DNA from: Yoonia sp. R2331
GTDB taxonomy: Bacteria; Pseudomonadota; Alphaproteobacteria; Rhodobacterales; Rhodobacteraceae
Length of the DNA: 64,000 nt
Direction of reading: 5' to 3'
NCBI RefSeq assembly: GCF_041103235.1
Contig: NZ_JBGCUN010000001.1
Location: 1,922,001-1,986,000 of the forward strand
Shown here one piece after another: positions 18,053 to 25,674 of the stretch. The number at the start of each line of letters is the position of its first letter. Within the stretch, counting starts at the first letter, position 1. Position numbers and translations under genes: made by a program. The notes under the pieces were generated by a model. That model saw only the letters and a list, made by a program, of their open reading frames with translations, had not been told where the DNA came from and ran no database searches.

Positions 18053-19270
18053 TCAAAGCACCTGATCCAGCGCCGTGATCAACTGATCCACCTCAGCACG
18101 GCTGGTGTAATGCGTAAACGATACCCGCAGCACGCCGTTTTCAGGGTCCACCCCCATCGCGGTCAGCGGGCGTATGGCATAGAAATCCCCGCCTCCCGCC
18201 ATGACCCCATGTGGTGCCAATTCGCGGGCCAGCGCCTCTGCATTGCCCTGCGCGGCCAAGGCCACGGTTGGCGCGCGTCGGGCTGCCTCCACAGGGCCGA
18301 TCACCCGCACCGAGTTCTTGGCGGCAACGTAATCCAGCAAGGGCTGCAGCAAGGCAACCTCGGCATCCCGCATAAGCCTATGCGCATGCCGCGCTGCACC
18401 GGCCCCGCTGGCGGGCCCGCCGTGATGTGCGCTCAGCGCCTCAAAATAATCCGCCATCCCCGCACTTGCCGCGATCTGCGCGTGGTCCGGACCCGCAGGC
18501 GTGAACCGCTGATACAAGGTCCCGCCATTAAAGAAATGCCCCTGATTGGGCAGTGCAGTTCCGAACGCCCGGCGGATCACCATCAGCCCCTGATGTGGAC
18601 CATAGGTCTTGTAAGCGCTGAACAGATACACATCACACCCCAGCGCGCCCACATCTTCAAACCCATGTGGTGCGTATGAAACCCCGTCCACGCAAGTCCG
18701 CACGCCGTGGTCGCGGGCCACGGCGCAAATCGCAGCCACATCATTGATCGCCCCCACCACGTTGGAACAATGCGGAAAACACAACAGCTTGGCCCCATCC
18801 AGCAGCGCAGGCAAATCTGCGAGGTCCAACTCTCCGGTTTCGGGGTCCACCTGCCACTCGCGCACCGTGATCCCTGCGTCCGCCAACCTGCGCCACGGCC
18901 CGGAATTGGCCTCGTGATCCTGATTGGTCACCACGATGGCATCACCTGGCATCAACCAACCTCGCACCGCCTGCGCCAGCACGTAAGTGTTCTGCGTGGT
19001 CGACGGCCCAAACGACAGCTCGTCGGTGTCCACACCCAGCATCGCGGCCAAGCGGCTGCGGGCCTCATCCATCTCGGCCCCCGCCAATTCTGAGGCCGGA
19101 TAGGGCGCATAAGGCTGCACCTTGCGCTGCGTGTAATAGCGCGTCAGCCGGTCAATGACCTGCCCGCAGGTATAGGACCCGCCTGCGTTTTCAAAAAAGG
19201 CCTGCCCTTGCAAGGACGGCTCGGCGAAGGCGGGAAATTGGGCGCGCACCCATGCGGTATCAAGTGTCAT
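18053..19270 (-). CDS. Cysteine desulfurase-like class-V aminotransferase
   Basis: A 405-residue PLP enzyme of the class-V fold (cysteine desulfurase/SufS relatives). The PLP lysine is Lys221 in YLFSAYKTYGPHQG; TNQDHEANSGPW (115-126) and the cofactor aspartate in CVDGVSYAPHGF (193-204) match the family. The C-terminal catalytic-cysteine loop of true desulfurases is not evident, and the set of motifs (ENAGGSY near 27-33, GPHQGLM) points to the 'cysteine desulfurase-like' subfamily of unknown substrate. It probably starts the transcript with the SRPBCC and photolyase genes. The terminator of the BCCT gene lies between it and that gene. Confidence 0.82.
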   Translation of the reverse strand: MTLDTAWVRAQFPAFAEPSLQGQAFFENAGGSYTCGQVIDRLTRYYTQRKVQPYAPYPASELAGAEMDEARSRLAAMLGVDTDELSFGPSTTQNTYVLAQAVRGWLMPGDAIVVTNQDHEANSGPWRRLADAGITVREWQVDPETGELDLADLPALLDGAKLLCFPHCSNVVGAINDVAAICAVARDHGVRTCVDGVSYAPHGFEDVGALGCDVYLFSAYKTYGPHQGLMVIRRAFGTALPNQGHFFNGGTLYQRFTPAGPDHAQIAASAGMADYFEALSAHHGGPASGAGAARHAHRLMRDAEVALLQPLLDYVAAKNSVRVIGPVEAARRAPTVALAAQGNAEALARELAPHGVMAGGGDFYAIRPLTAMGVDPENGVLRVSFTHYTSRAEVDQLITALDQVL

Positions 19271-19289
19271 GCGCCGACCTTACGAAAAA

Positions 19290-19315
19290 GGCCCCGGCGC
19301 GCAAGCACCGGGGCC
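19290..19315 (-). terminator. Intrinsic terminator after the BCCT gene
   Basis: A perfect 8-base inverted repeat, GGCCCCGG (19290-19297) and CCGGGGCC (19308-19315), with a 10-base loop. On the minus strand it is followed by TTTTTCG, the right polarity for ending BCCT transcription, whose stop codon lies at 19338. Confidence 0.85.
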
Positions 19316-19337
19316 TCTTGATTTTCAGGTTTACGCT

Positions 19338-21014
19338 TTATTCAGCGGGTGTTGTCACCGGATCAACGGTCACAGAGTCGACGCCTGCCGCTTCTCTGCG
19401 GCTGTCGTTAAAGATCGCCTTGATCAGCGCCAGACACATCAGCGCCATCACGATCGAGAACGGAAGCGCCCCGATCACCATAGCGGTCTGAATGGCCCCG
19501 GTTCCGCCAGAGATCAGCAATCCGCCAACCACCAGTGCAAGTGCGGCACCCCAGAACAGGATGTGCGGACGTGCTTTTGGACCTTCGTCGCCAGCGGCGT
19601 TGATGGTGTTCACGATCAACACGGCCGAGTCGGCAGATGTCACAAGGAACGTCATCAGCAAGACCACGATCACAACCGCCATGCCCCAGGCCAACGCGTC
19701 GGCAATCGGGGACAACATGAACTCTGTCATCGCAAAGATCTTGTCACCGTTTGCCGCGTCCAGAATGACGCCATTTGCACCACCGTTCAGCTCCAGATCG
19801 ATGGCTGTACCACCGGCCCACGCAAACCAGACAAAGCACATCAGCGACGGCACGATCATCGCACCCAGCACAAACTCGCGGATCGACCGACCGCGCGAAA
19901 TACGCGCCAGGAACAATCCCACGAATGGTGCAAATGCGATCCACCAGGCCCAGTAGAAGACCGGCCACCAGCCCTGCCATTGCGTCAGCAGGAAGGATTC
20001 AGACCCTTCAACACCGTCAGAGGTATAGACGTTGAAGCTCAGCCCAGGCAACGCGACCAGATAGTCGTAGATGCCAATGAAGAAGGCCGATGCACCAAAG
20101 AATGTCGCGCCAAAGATGATGAAGAAGCTCAGCAAGAAGATCGACAACACCATGTTGATGTTTGACAGCCACTTGATGCCCTTGCCGACACCAGACAGCG
20201 CAGACAAGGTCGACGCGCCCATGATGACCAGCAGGGCAACAACGATCCCCGTTGTGGTCGCGGTACCGTCTTCCATCGCCAGTCCGCCGATCCCAATCCG
20301 TGTCAGACCGGCGACAAACTGTTCCACCCCAAAGCCAAGCGTCTGCGCCACACCAAGAATGGTGGCGACCACAGCGACAATATCAATGATATGACCCGGC
20401 ATCCCGGACAGGGATTTGCCAAAAAGTGGTGTCAGCGATGACCGGATGGTCAGCGGCAAGCCGCGGCGATAGCTAAAGAATGCCAGAGACAGACCAGCAA
20501 TCGCATAACAGGCCCAGGCGCCCAAACCCCAGTGCAGGTAGGACCAGACATAAGCCGTGCGGACGTTATCCGCATCCAACGCCGTGGTGATCCCCTGAAT
20601 GACCGATGGGTTGTTCTTGAAATGCGCGACGGGTTCCGCCACCGCCCAAGTCAACATGCCGACACCGATACCGGCACCAAACATCATCGAGAACCAGGAA
20701 AAGTTTGAAAACTCAGGCTTTTCTCCGTCCGCCCCAAGGTTCAATCGTCCCGCGGCGGGCCAGATCGCAAGCCCGATACACACAATCACAAACGCGGCCA
20801 CGACCCAGATGTACCAAGCCGCAAAACTGGCCAGAATGGCCGAGTTCCAGGTGCCCAGCACGTTCCCAGCCTGCACAGGCCAGAAGATACACCAGACGAC
20901 AAGCACACTGATAATGATTTTACTTATCACCGTCACATTGACGCTGAAGCCACGGTAAAACCCGGCCTCCGCCGTCTTGATCGGCAAATCCGATAGAGGT
21001 GGTTTGATTGACAT
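19338..21014 (-). CDS. BCCT family transporter (candidate DMSP/betaine importer)
   Basis: A 558-residue secondary transporter of the betaine-carnitine-choline family, which import quaternary ammonium or tertiary sulfonium compounds with Na+ or H+. Twelve spans are expected. Family marks include GAGIGVGMLTWAVAEP (about 111-126), the core YWAWWIAFAPFVGLFLARIS (about 348-367) and SRGRSIREF just after. BCCT members such as DddT carry DMSP in marine bacteria, and this gene lies directly downstream of acuI and dmdA, so DMSP is a reasonable substrate by context; glycine betaine is an equally common one. It has its own upstream region and terminator and so is probably a separate transcript. Confidence 0.92.
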   Translation of the reverse strand: MSIKPPLSDLPIKTAEAGFYRGFSVNVTVISKIIISVLVVWCIFWPVQAGNVLGTWNSAILASFAAWYIWVVAAFVIVCIGLAIWPAAGRLNLGADGEKPEFSNFSWFSMMFGAGIGVGMLTWAVAEPVAHFKNNPSVIQGITTALDADNVRTAYVWSYLHWGLGAWACYAIAGLSLAFFSYRRGLPLTIRSSLTPLFGKSLSGMPGHIIDIVAVVATILGVAQTLGFGVEQFVAGLTRIGIGGLAMEDGTATTTGIVVALLVIMGASTLSALSGVGKGIKWLSNINMVLSIFLLSFFIIFGATFFGASAFFIGIYDYLVALPGLSFNVYTSDGVEGSESFLLTQWQGWWPVFYWAWWIAFAPFVGLFLARISRGRSIREFVLGAMIVPSLMCFVWFAWAGGTAIDLELNGGANGVILDAANGDKIFAMTEFMLSPIADALAWGMAVVIVVLLMTFLVTSADSAVLIVNTINAAGDEGPKARPHILFWGAALALVVGGLLISGGTGAIQTAMVIGALPFSIVMALMCLALIKAIFNDSRREAAGVDSVTVDPVTTPAE

Positions 21015-21390
21015 TGTGGTGTTCCCTATTGGCTATTTTTTTGTGCAACAAGCCTACGACGACCGCATTTCAAAAAGAAGTGTTAACTCCAATTTTTTAT
21101 CGCTTTTTTGGCAATTTTTGGTGCTTCAGAGACCTTATTTCGTGCTTCTTTCGACACATGGCCGGTCAAGACAGGCAAAAAAGGAAAAATCAACGTTGAA
21201 TGCAAAAATCGACACGAAGCGGTGCCTTGGAAAGCAATCCCAAAATGACATTTGAATATCTAGAAAACGCGAAGGCTTCGCCGGGATTTCACAAGGGCAA
21301 CGGCCAGACCTCGGCGATGGTTTTCAAGAACAACAGGATCGCACGGCTCGACAAAAACCGGCGCGTAGCCGCGCGTCCAAAAAAACAAAA
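21015..21390. other. Intergenic region upstream of the BCCT gene
   Basis: About 375 bases without a convincing gene. The stretch next to the BCCT ATG is unusually A+T-rich for this genome (runs such as TTTTTTGTG, AATTTTTTATCG), as expected for a promoter region or a regulator-binding site. Short open frames here have no ribosome site and no recognisable product. I see no tRNA or riboswitch fold. Confidence 0.5.
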
Positions 21391-21410
21391 GGCGCCCCCT
21401 CAGGGACGCC
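21391..21410 (-). terminator. Intrinsic terminator after acuI
   Basis: On the minus strand GGCGTCCC - TGAG - GGGGCGCC forms an 8-pair stem with one G-T pair, followed by TTTTGTTTTTTT. It lies 25 bases past the acuI stop. The plus-strand side also carries CTTTTT, so it may work both ways. Confidence 0.88.
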
Positions 21411-21435
21411 CTTTTTCACCCGGAATTTGAGTGGA

Positions 21436-22419
21436 TCAGCCGTTCACATCGACCACGACCCGGCCCTTCACCTGACCTTTCAGAATGTCACGCCCAAGGG
21501 CTGGCAGATCAGACAACACAGCCGGTTGCACCATCGCTTCCAGCTTGTCCATCGGCAGGTCCTTGGCGATCCGCGCCCAGGCCCGCACCCGATTGTCATA
21601 GGGCTGCATCACACTGTCGATGCCCAAAAGGTTGACCCCACGCAGCAGGAACGGAATGACCGTCGCAGGCAAACCTGCACCACCGGCAAGCCCAACCGCA
21701 GACACGCTCGCCCCATATTTCATCTGCCCCAGCACACGTGCCAGCATCTCACCACCAACAGCGTCGACGCAGCCGCCCCATGTCTCTGCTTCCAGCGGGC
21801 GCTTTGTGGTTTCATTCAATTCTGTGCGGGGCACGATCTGCGTGGCACCCAGCCCGGTCAGATAATCCGCCGTCTCGGGCCGCCCGGTGACAGCAGCCAC
21901 CTGATGCCCCAGATTGGCAAGGATCGCTGTCGCAACCGACCCGACACCGCCCGCGGCACCGGTGACCAGAACCGGCCCATCCTTGATCCCGTGATCTTCC
22001 AGCGCCATCACCGCGAGCATCGCAGTGAAACCCGCCGTCCCCACGGCCATCGCCTGCCGCGCTGTGATGCCGTCGGGAAGTGGCACCAACCAATCACCTT
22101 TCACCCGCGCTTTCTGGGCATATCCGCCCCAATGCGCCTCGCCCACGCGCCAACCTGTCAGCACAACGGCGTCGCCGGGCTTGTAGCGCGCGTCGTCCGA
22201 CGCCTCGACCGTGCCCGCAAAATCAATGCCCGGCACATGCGGATAATTCCGCACCAAGCCGCCACCCGGCCCAATGCACAGACCGTCCTTGTAGTTCACC
22301 GTCGAAAAATCGACCGCAACCGTCACATCCCCCTCGGGCAGTTGGTCCTCGGTGATCTGCTGCACAGCCGCAGCGGTCTTGCCTTCATCGTTCTTGGTCA
22401 CAACCAATGCGTTGAACAT
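21436..22419 (-). CDS. acuI: Acryloyl-CoA reductase AcuI (YhdH/YhfP-type MDR enzyme)
   Basis: A 327-residue zinc-free medium-chain reductase that uses NADPH to reduce acryloyl-CoA to propionyl-CoA, detoxifying acrylate from DMSP breakdown. Features are the N-terminal fold with DFSTVNYKDGLCIGPGG (about 38-54) and VPGIDFAGTV, and the nucleotide-binding turn VTGAAGGVGSVA (about 148-159). The ATG at 22419 (MFNALVV) has GGGAAAAG upstream and gives the usual family length. It lies 86 bases after dmdA on the same strand, the arrangement known for dmdA-acuI in Ruegeria pomeroyi, which strengthens the AcuI reading over a generic quinone oxidoreductase. Confidence 0.9.
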   Translation of the reverse strand: MFNALVVTKNDEGKTAAAVQQITEDQLPEGDVTVAVDFSTVNYKDGLCIGPGGGLVRNYPHVPGIDFAGTVEASDDARYKPGDAVVLTGWRVGEAHWGGYAQKARVKGDWLVPLPDGITARQAMAVGTAGFTAMLAVMALEDHGIKDGPVLVTGAAGGVGSVATAILANLGHQVAAVTGRPETADYLTGLGATQIVPRTELNETTKRPLEAETWGGCVDAVGGEMLARVLGQMKYGASVSAVGLAGGAGLPATVIPFLLRGVNLLGIDSVMQPYDNRVRAWARIAKDLPMDKLEAMVQPAVLSDLPALGRDILKGQVKGRVVVDVNG

Positions 22420-22436
22420 GTCTTTTCCCTTCATCC

Positions 22437-22490
22437 GGGGGCGCTGCCCCCTGCTTCTTCTGGCCAAAAATATCCCCGCCGGAGGCTCCG
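22437..22490. repeat. Intergenic GC-hairpin plus TTCTTCTGGCC element, copy A
   Basis: Between dmdA and acuI. A 6-base hairpin GGGGGC-GCT-GCCCCC (22437-22451) is followed by TGCTTCTTCTGGCCAAAAAT and ATCCCCGCCGGAGG. The middle part recurs at 54262-54292 next to another GC hairpin. Elements of this kind are scattered between genes in Rhodobacteraceae as far as I recall; the function is unknown. Confidence 0.6.
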
Positions 22491-22505
22491 ACAAGGCCGA
22501 CAGCG

Positions 22506-23606
22506 CTAAATCCAAAACTTCTCTTGCACGACTGCATCCCGCAGCCCGTCCGGTGTCTCCACCTGCAACGTGGTGCCTGCGTCCCAATGGGTCATCCGCA
22601 CCATGCCAATTGCAACACCTGTTTCAAAGTCGGGTGATGCCGCGGCAGAGGTCACCTGACCCACGCGCTTGCCACCTGCCAACAGCGGCCAGACGTCATC
22701 ACACGGTGGAATGTCACCGGCAATGCTGATCGGACGCACCTGTTGAATCGGACCTTCCTTGGCAACCCGCAACAGCGCATCGCGGCCCACACACCCAATC
22801 GCCGTCTGTGTCGAACAGAACCGCCCCAGCCCGGCCTCGTGCGGTGTGTTATGGCGCGTCATATCATTGCCGTAGGACAACAGCCCCCCCTCGATCCGTT
22901 CAATCAGGTTGGGGCATCCGGCATGCACATCCAGATCCTTGCCCGCCTCAAACAGCGCATTCCACAACGGCATCCCATTGGCAGTGCCATCGCAATAAAT
23001 CTCGAACCCGCCCTGTTTGGAGTACCCCGAACGCGCCACCGCCATCGATGTGCCTTGGAAATCAAACCAGCCAAAGCGGAAGAACTTCGTGCTGCGCACC
23101 GCCTCGCCGAAGACCCGCGCCATCAGTTCGTCGGCAAGCGGCCCTTGCACCGCAAGGGGCGAGACATCAGGCTCATCGACCAGCACATCCAACCGAAAGC
23201 CGTATGCCAAACCTTTGACCCAAAGCAGCAAATCGCTGTCTGCAATGGAAATCCACCAGCGGTCCTCTGCCAGTTTCAGCGCCACCGGATCGTTCAGCAT
23301 GCCACCTGTCTCATCGACGATAGGCACATAGAAACATTGCCCCGGCAACATCCCGCGCAGGTCACGCGGCGTCAGCATCTGCATCAACTTTGCGGCATCC
23401 GGGCCACGCAGTTCGATCTGACGCTCAACCGCGACATCCCAGACCTGCACCGCGTTCTTCAAATGGTGGTAATCCTCGACCACCGACCGAAACACTGTCG
23501 CCAACCGCATGCGGTTATAGACCGTAAATGACTTGACCCCTGCCGCCTCGACGCCGGGGGTAAAGGGTGTGGCGCGCACGCGCCGCGAAGTTGATAGCCC
23601 TGCCAT
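22506..23606 (-). CDS. dmdA: Dimethylsulfoniopropionate demethylase
   Basis: A 366-residue tetrahydrofolate-dependent enzyme of the GcvT fold that moves a methyl group from DMSP to folate, the first step of the demethylation pathway. It follows my memory of Ruegeria DmdA closely along its whole length: SRRVRATPFTPGVEAAGVKS near the start, YNRMRLATVF, LKNAVQVWDVAVERQ, VDETGGMLNDPVALKLA, DVSPLAVQGP, SKQGGFEIY, GCPNLIERIEGGLLSYGNDM and ARxS-like late motifs. GGMLNDPV distinguishes DmdA from the glycine-cleavage T protein. The ATG at 23606 gives the usual length. It is three bases after the DinB-like gene, so both are probably co-translated. Confidence 0.93.
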   Translation of the reverse strand: MAGLSTSRRVRATPFTPGVEAAGVKSFTVYNRMRLATVFRSVVEDYHHLKNAVQVWDVAVERQIELRGPDAAKLMQMLTPRDLRGMLPGQCFYVPIVDETGGMLNDPVALKLAEDRWWISIADSDLLLWVKGLAYGFRLDVLVDEPDVSPLAVQGPLADELMARVFGEAVRSTKFFRFGWFDFQGTSMAVARSGYSKQGGFEIYCDGTANGMPLWNALFEAGKDLDVHAGCPNLIERIEGGLLSYGNDMTRHNTPHEAGLGRFCSTQTAIGCVGRDALLRVAKEGPIQQVRPISIAGDIPPCDDVWPLLAGGKRVGQVTSAAASPDFETGVAIGMVRMTHWDAGTTLQVETPDGLRDAVVQEKFWI

Positions 23607-23609
23607 CCG

Positions 23610-24113
23610 TCAGTCCTCTGGCATGAAGACCAGATCCGTGTCATCAGGTTTGGCCCCCGCCGCCGTCAACATGGCGTGGACCTGCCCCCGATGATGGGTC
23701 TGGTGATTGAAAAAATGTGTTACACAATGGCCTACTGGCTTGTGAACTTCGCGGTTCATAGCCCCCGAAAACCAAGACAGCTCACCAACCAGATCAAGCG
23801 CCGAAAGCTCCGCGGCCCACTGCTTGATCCTGCCATCCGTGCGAAAACGCGCCGCCCACCAATCGCCAATTGTGGCGGTGTGATCGACACTTTGCTTAAT
23901 CGACGTTGCGGGGCTTTCGCCACCATCAAACCGGCCGATCCACAGTTGATCGGCCCACAACAGATGGTTCAGCGTGGCCCGGATCGACCCAAAGAAAGCA
24001 CCCCGATCCTGATCTAGATCGGTCGCCTTCATCGCCTCGACAATCTTCCATATCGCATTGTTTTGCCACGCATTATATCGCGCCATCACGCGGCAATACT
24101 CCGGCGTGATCAC
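23610..24113 (-). CDS. DinB-like four-helix metalloprotein
   Basis: A 167-residue DinB/YfiT-type helical bundle. The three metal-binding histidines are visible in RATLNHLLWADQLW (near residue 49) and THFFNHQTHHRGQVHAML (near 132-141). Such proteins often act as thiol-dependent S-transferases with bacillithiol, mycothiol or glutathione. The start is a GTG at 24113 overlapping the DUF1326 stop by four bases (GTGA). Located directly upstream of dmdA, it might handle a sulfur intermediate, which is inference from position only. Confidence 0.85.
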   Translation of the reverse strand: MITPEYCRVMARYNAWQNNAIWKIVEAMKATDLDQDRGAFFGSIRATLNHLLWADQLWIGRFDGGESPATSIKQSVDHTATIGDWWAARFRTDGRIKQWAAELSALDLVGELSWFSGAMNREVHKPVGHCVTHFFNHQTHHRGQVHAMLTAAGAKPDDTDLVFMPED

Positions 24114-24817
24114 GGTTTGGGGCCTTTCCAGTCAATCGGGCAGATCTCTGCCGATTTACCGCCAAAATCCCAAACCCGGCCGTAGTCGCGCACTCTGGAT
24201 TTCGTACCAGCGGCGGCAATGATGTCGGGGCCCATCCAATACTTGGAATTGCTGACCATCACCGGATGATCCGGGTCCGCGCCCTTCATCATCTCGATCT
24301 CGCCTTGGATCTTGCGTCCGATATAGATGCCGCGCTTCGTGCCCTCGCGCACGATTTCGACCTTTTCACGCTCTGCCCCGATGATCTCGGACACCAGCAT
24401 GGTGAACAGCCCCGTGGTGCCGCCCGCCTGCCCGGAAAAGATTTTCAGGATACCGTTATAGGCTTTCTGGCTGGACCGCTCATCGACATAAGCCGCAACC
24501 TTCCAATTGCCTTCGGCCATGCGGCCCGGAATGTCGACCAGCAGACCGACGTTCAGACCCGAAAGATCCTCGCCCTCGAAATGGCCTTCATCAATCGCAA
24601 TCGCCATCCAGGCGTGACAATGCCCCTCGGTCGGAGGATGTGCGCCCAGCGACACCACACAGGGGCAGAACACCGTGCAGGAACAATTCAGGAAAAGCTC
24701 TCCCTTGATTGCCCAATCAGTTGGTTGCAGCTTGCGGCGCTTGGGGTTGTCCATGCGCTGGTCGATGCGTTGCGAAATCGCGATGCGATCACTTGGTGCG
24801 CGTTTCTTATCAGCCAT
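24110..24817 (-). CDS. DUF1326 domain protein
   Basis: A 235-residue cytoplasmic protein of family DUF1326. The diagnostic cysteine cluster is LNCSCTVFCPC (Cys45, 47, 51, 53), preceded by the DWAIKGELF strand, with a later GLFTMLVSEIIGAE segment. The cysteines suggest metal or cluster binding. Function is unknown. It lies 13 bases after a DUF2182 gene; the two families are often adjacent in other genomes. An N-terminal tail of about 30 charged residues (MADKKRAPSDRI) precedes the domain. It overlaps the DinB-like gene by four bases. Confidence 0.85.
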   Translation of the reverse strand: MADKKRAPSDRIAISQRIDQRMDNPKRRKLQPTDWAIKGELFLNCSCTVFCPCVVSLGAHPPTEGHCHAWMAIAIDEGHFEGEDLSGLNVGLLVDIPGRMAEGNWKVAAYVDERSSQKAYNGILKIFSGQAGGTTGLFTMLVSEIIGAEREKVEIVREGTKRGIYIGRKIQGEIEMMKGADPDHPVMVSNSKYWMGPDIIAAAGTKSRVRDYGRVWDFGGKSAEICPIDWKGPKP

Positions 24818-24830
24818 TTATCAGCCTTTC

Positions 24831-25607
24831 CTAAAGTGATGTTGCGGCCAGCGCCACACCAGATGCAATCAAGAGATACCCCATCGGGCGCGTCACGCGG
24901 TGCCCGATCTGCGGCAGTTTTTCGAGAACCATGAACAGTGTCGCCAGCCCCATCCAAGCAAGGTTCATCACCCCGCCTACAAAACCCAGAGCCATGAAGC
25001 CCCAGCAGCACACGACACAAAACGCGCCCAGCCCCAGCCCCATACGCAGGCCACCGGCAAATCCGGTGCGCCAGTGGCCAAGAAAATAGCTCATCGGTGC
25101 ATGGCATACGCCATGGCAAACCTCTTTGGTGCGGGTGAACTGGAACGCACCGACCGCAATCAGCAAACCGGCCTGCAACCAGACCGATTGCGCACGGCCC
25201 AGCATGTCCACCACGCCGCCAAACAACAGCACGATCTGAGCGCCGGAAATCACTGCGGCGGCGACCACCCACATCACGAAATATCCCAGCAACACACCCA
25301 GCCATCCGGCCCGCGTGCCATCGGCACTGACCATCAATCGCTCATAGGTGGTCAGGGTTGGCACCATCGTCGGCAGCATCATCGCTGCCATCATGATCGC
25401 CCACATCAGGAAAACCGGCCCAAACCGCGCCATCGGCATGTCCATCGGCATTCGGGGGTCCATTGCGGCCATCGCCTGCCCTGCGGATCCCGGCCGCCCC
25501 AACAGGTCCAGATCCATATCAATCGCCATCACATACATCATCCACCACGCCACAAGGATTGCGCTGAAAAACGCAAGCCACAACGTGGACCGCATGACAT
25601 GATGCAT
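24831..25607 (-). CDS. DUF2182 integral membrane protein
   Basis: A 258-residue polytopic membrane protein of DUF2182, described as a predicted metal-binding membrane family. Marks are FLMWAIMMAAMMLPTMVP (about 65-82), FQFTRTKEVCHGVCHAPMSY with a C-x3-C pair, and FCVVCCWGFMALGF with adjacent cysteines. About seven helices are predicted. I chose the ATG at 25607 because GGAGG lies upstream; a longer frame would run through the divergent regulator. It is the first gene of the minus-strand run DUF2182 - DUF1326 - DinB - dmdA, with a shared promoter region of 67 bases to the regulator gene. Confidence 0.85.
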   Translation of the reverse strand: MHHVMRSTLWLAFFSAILVAWWMMYVMAIDMDLDLLGRPGSAGQAMAAMDPRMPMDMPMARFGPVFLMWAIMMAAMMLPTMVPTLTTYERLMVSADGTRAGWLGVLLGYFVMWVVAAAVISGAQIVLLFGGVVDMLGRAQSVWLQAGLLIAVGAFQFTRTKEVCHGVCHAPMSYFLGHWRTGFAGGLRMGLGLGAFCVVCCWGFMALGFVGGVMNLAWMGLATLFMVLEKLPQIGHRVTRPMGYLLIASGVALAATSL

Positions 25608-25649
25608 AAGACGCGCCTCCCAAAGCGACTCAGGACTTGCTAAATCAAA

Positions 25650-25673
25650 TGTCAGACTTTTAAATGTCTGACA
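25650..25673. promoter_or_regulatory. Twin FadR-type operator in a perfect inverted repeat
   Basis: TGTCAGAC (25650-25657) and GTCTGACA (25666-25673) form a perfect inverted repeat with an 8-base A+T spacer. Each arm by itself fits the GntR/FadR core GT-N3-AC (GTCAGAC and GTCTGAC). It sits between the divergent DUF2182 and FadR-type regulator genes and ends one base before the regulator ATG, so binding there should block the regulator's own translation start region and could control both directions. Confidence 0.75.
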
Positions 25674-25674
25674 A

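Noticed and set aside
18029-18055. RpoE-like promoter TGATCC-N16-TAGGA ahead of the SRPBCC gene
   Set aside because: Spacing is shorter than the usual and the -10 box has a mismatch; it is too weak to list as a feature.
18053-19270. Assignment as SufS cysteine desulfurase
   Set aside because: The catalytic-cysteine loop is not evident and no suf genes are near; kept as a class-V aminotransferase of unknown substrate.
19269-20165. 298-codon plus-strand frame opposite the BCCT gene
   Set aside because: It is rich in His, Gln and Arg, typical of a reverse shadow, and no domain is visible; the minus-strand transporter explains the region fully.
21200-21430. 76-codon plus-strand frame in the gap between the BCCT gene and acuI
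   Set aside because: It runs over the terminator of acuI and has a low-complexity Lys/Arg-rich sequence with no ribosome site.
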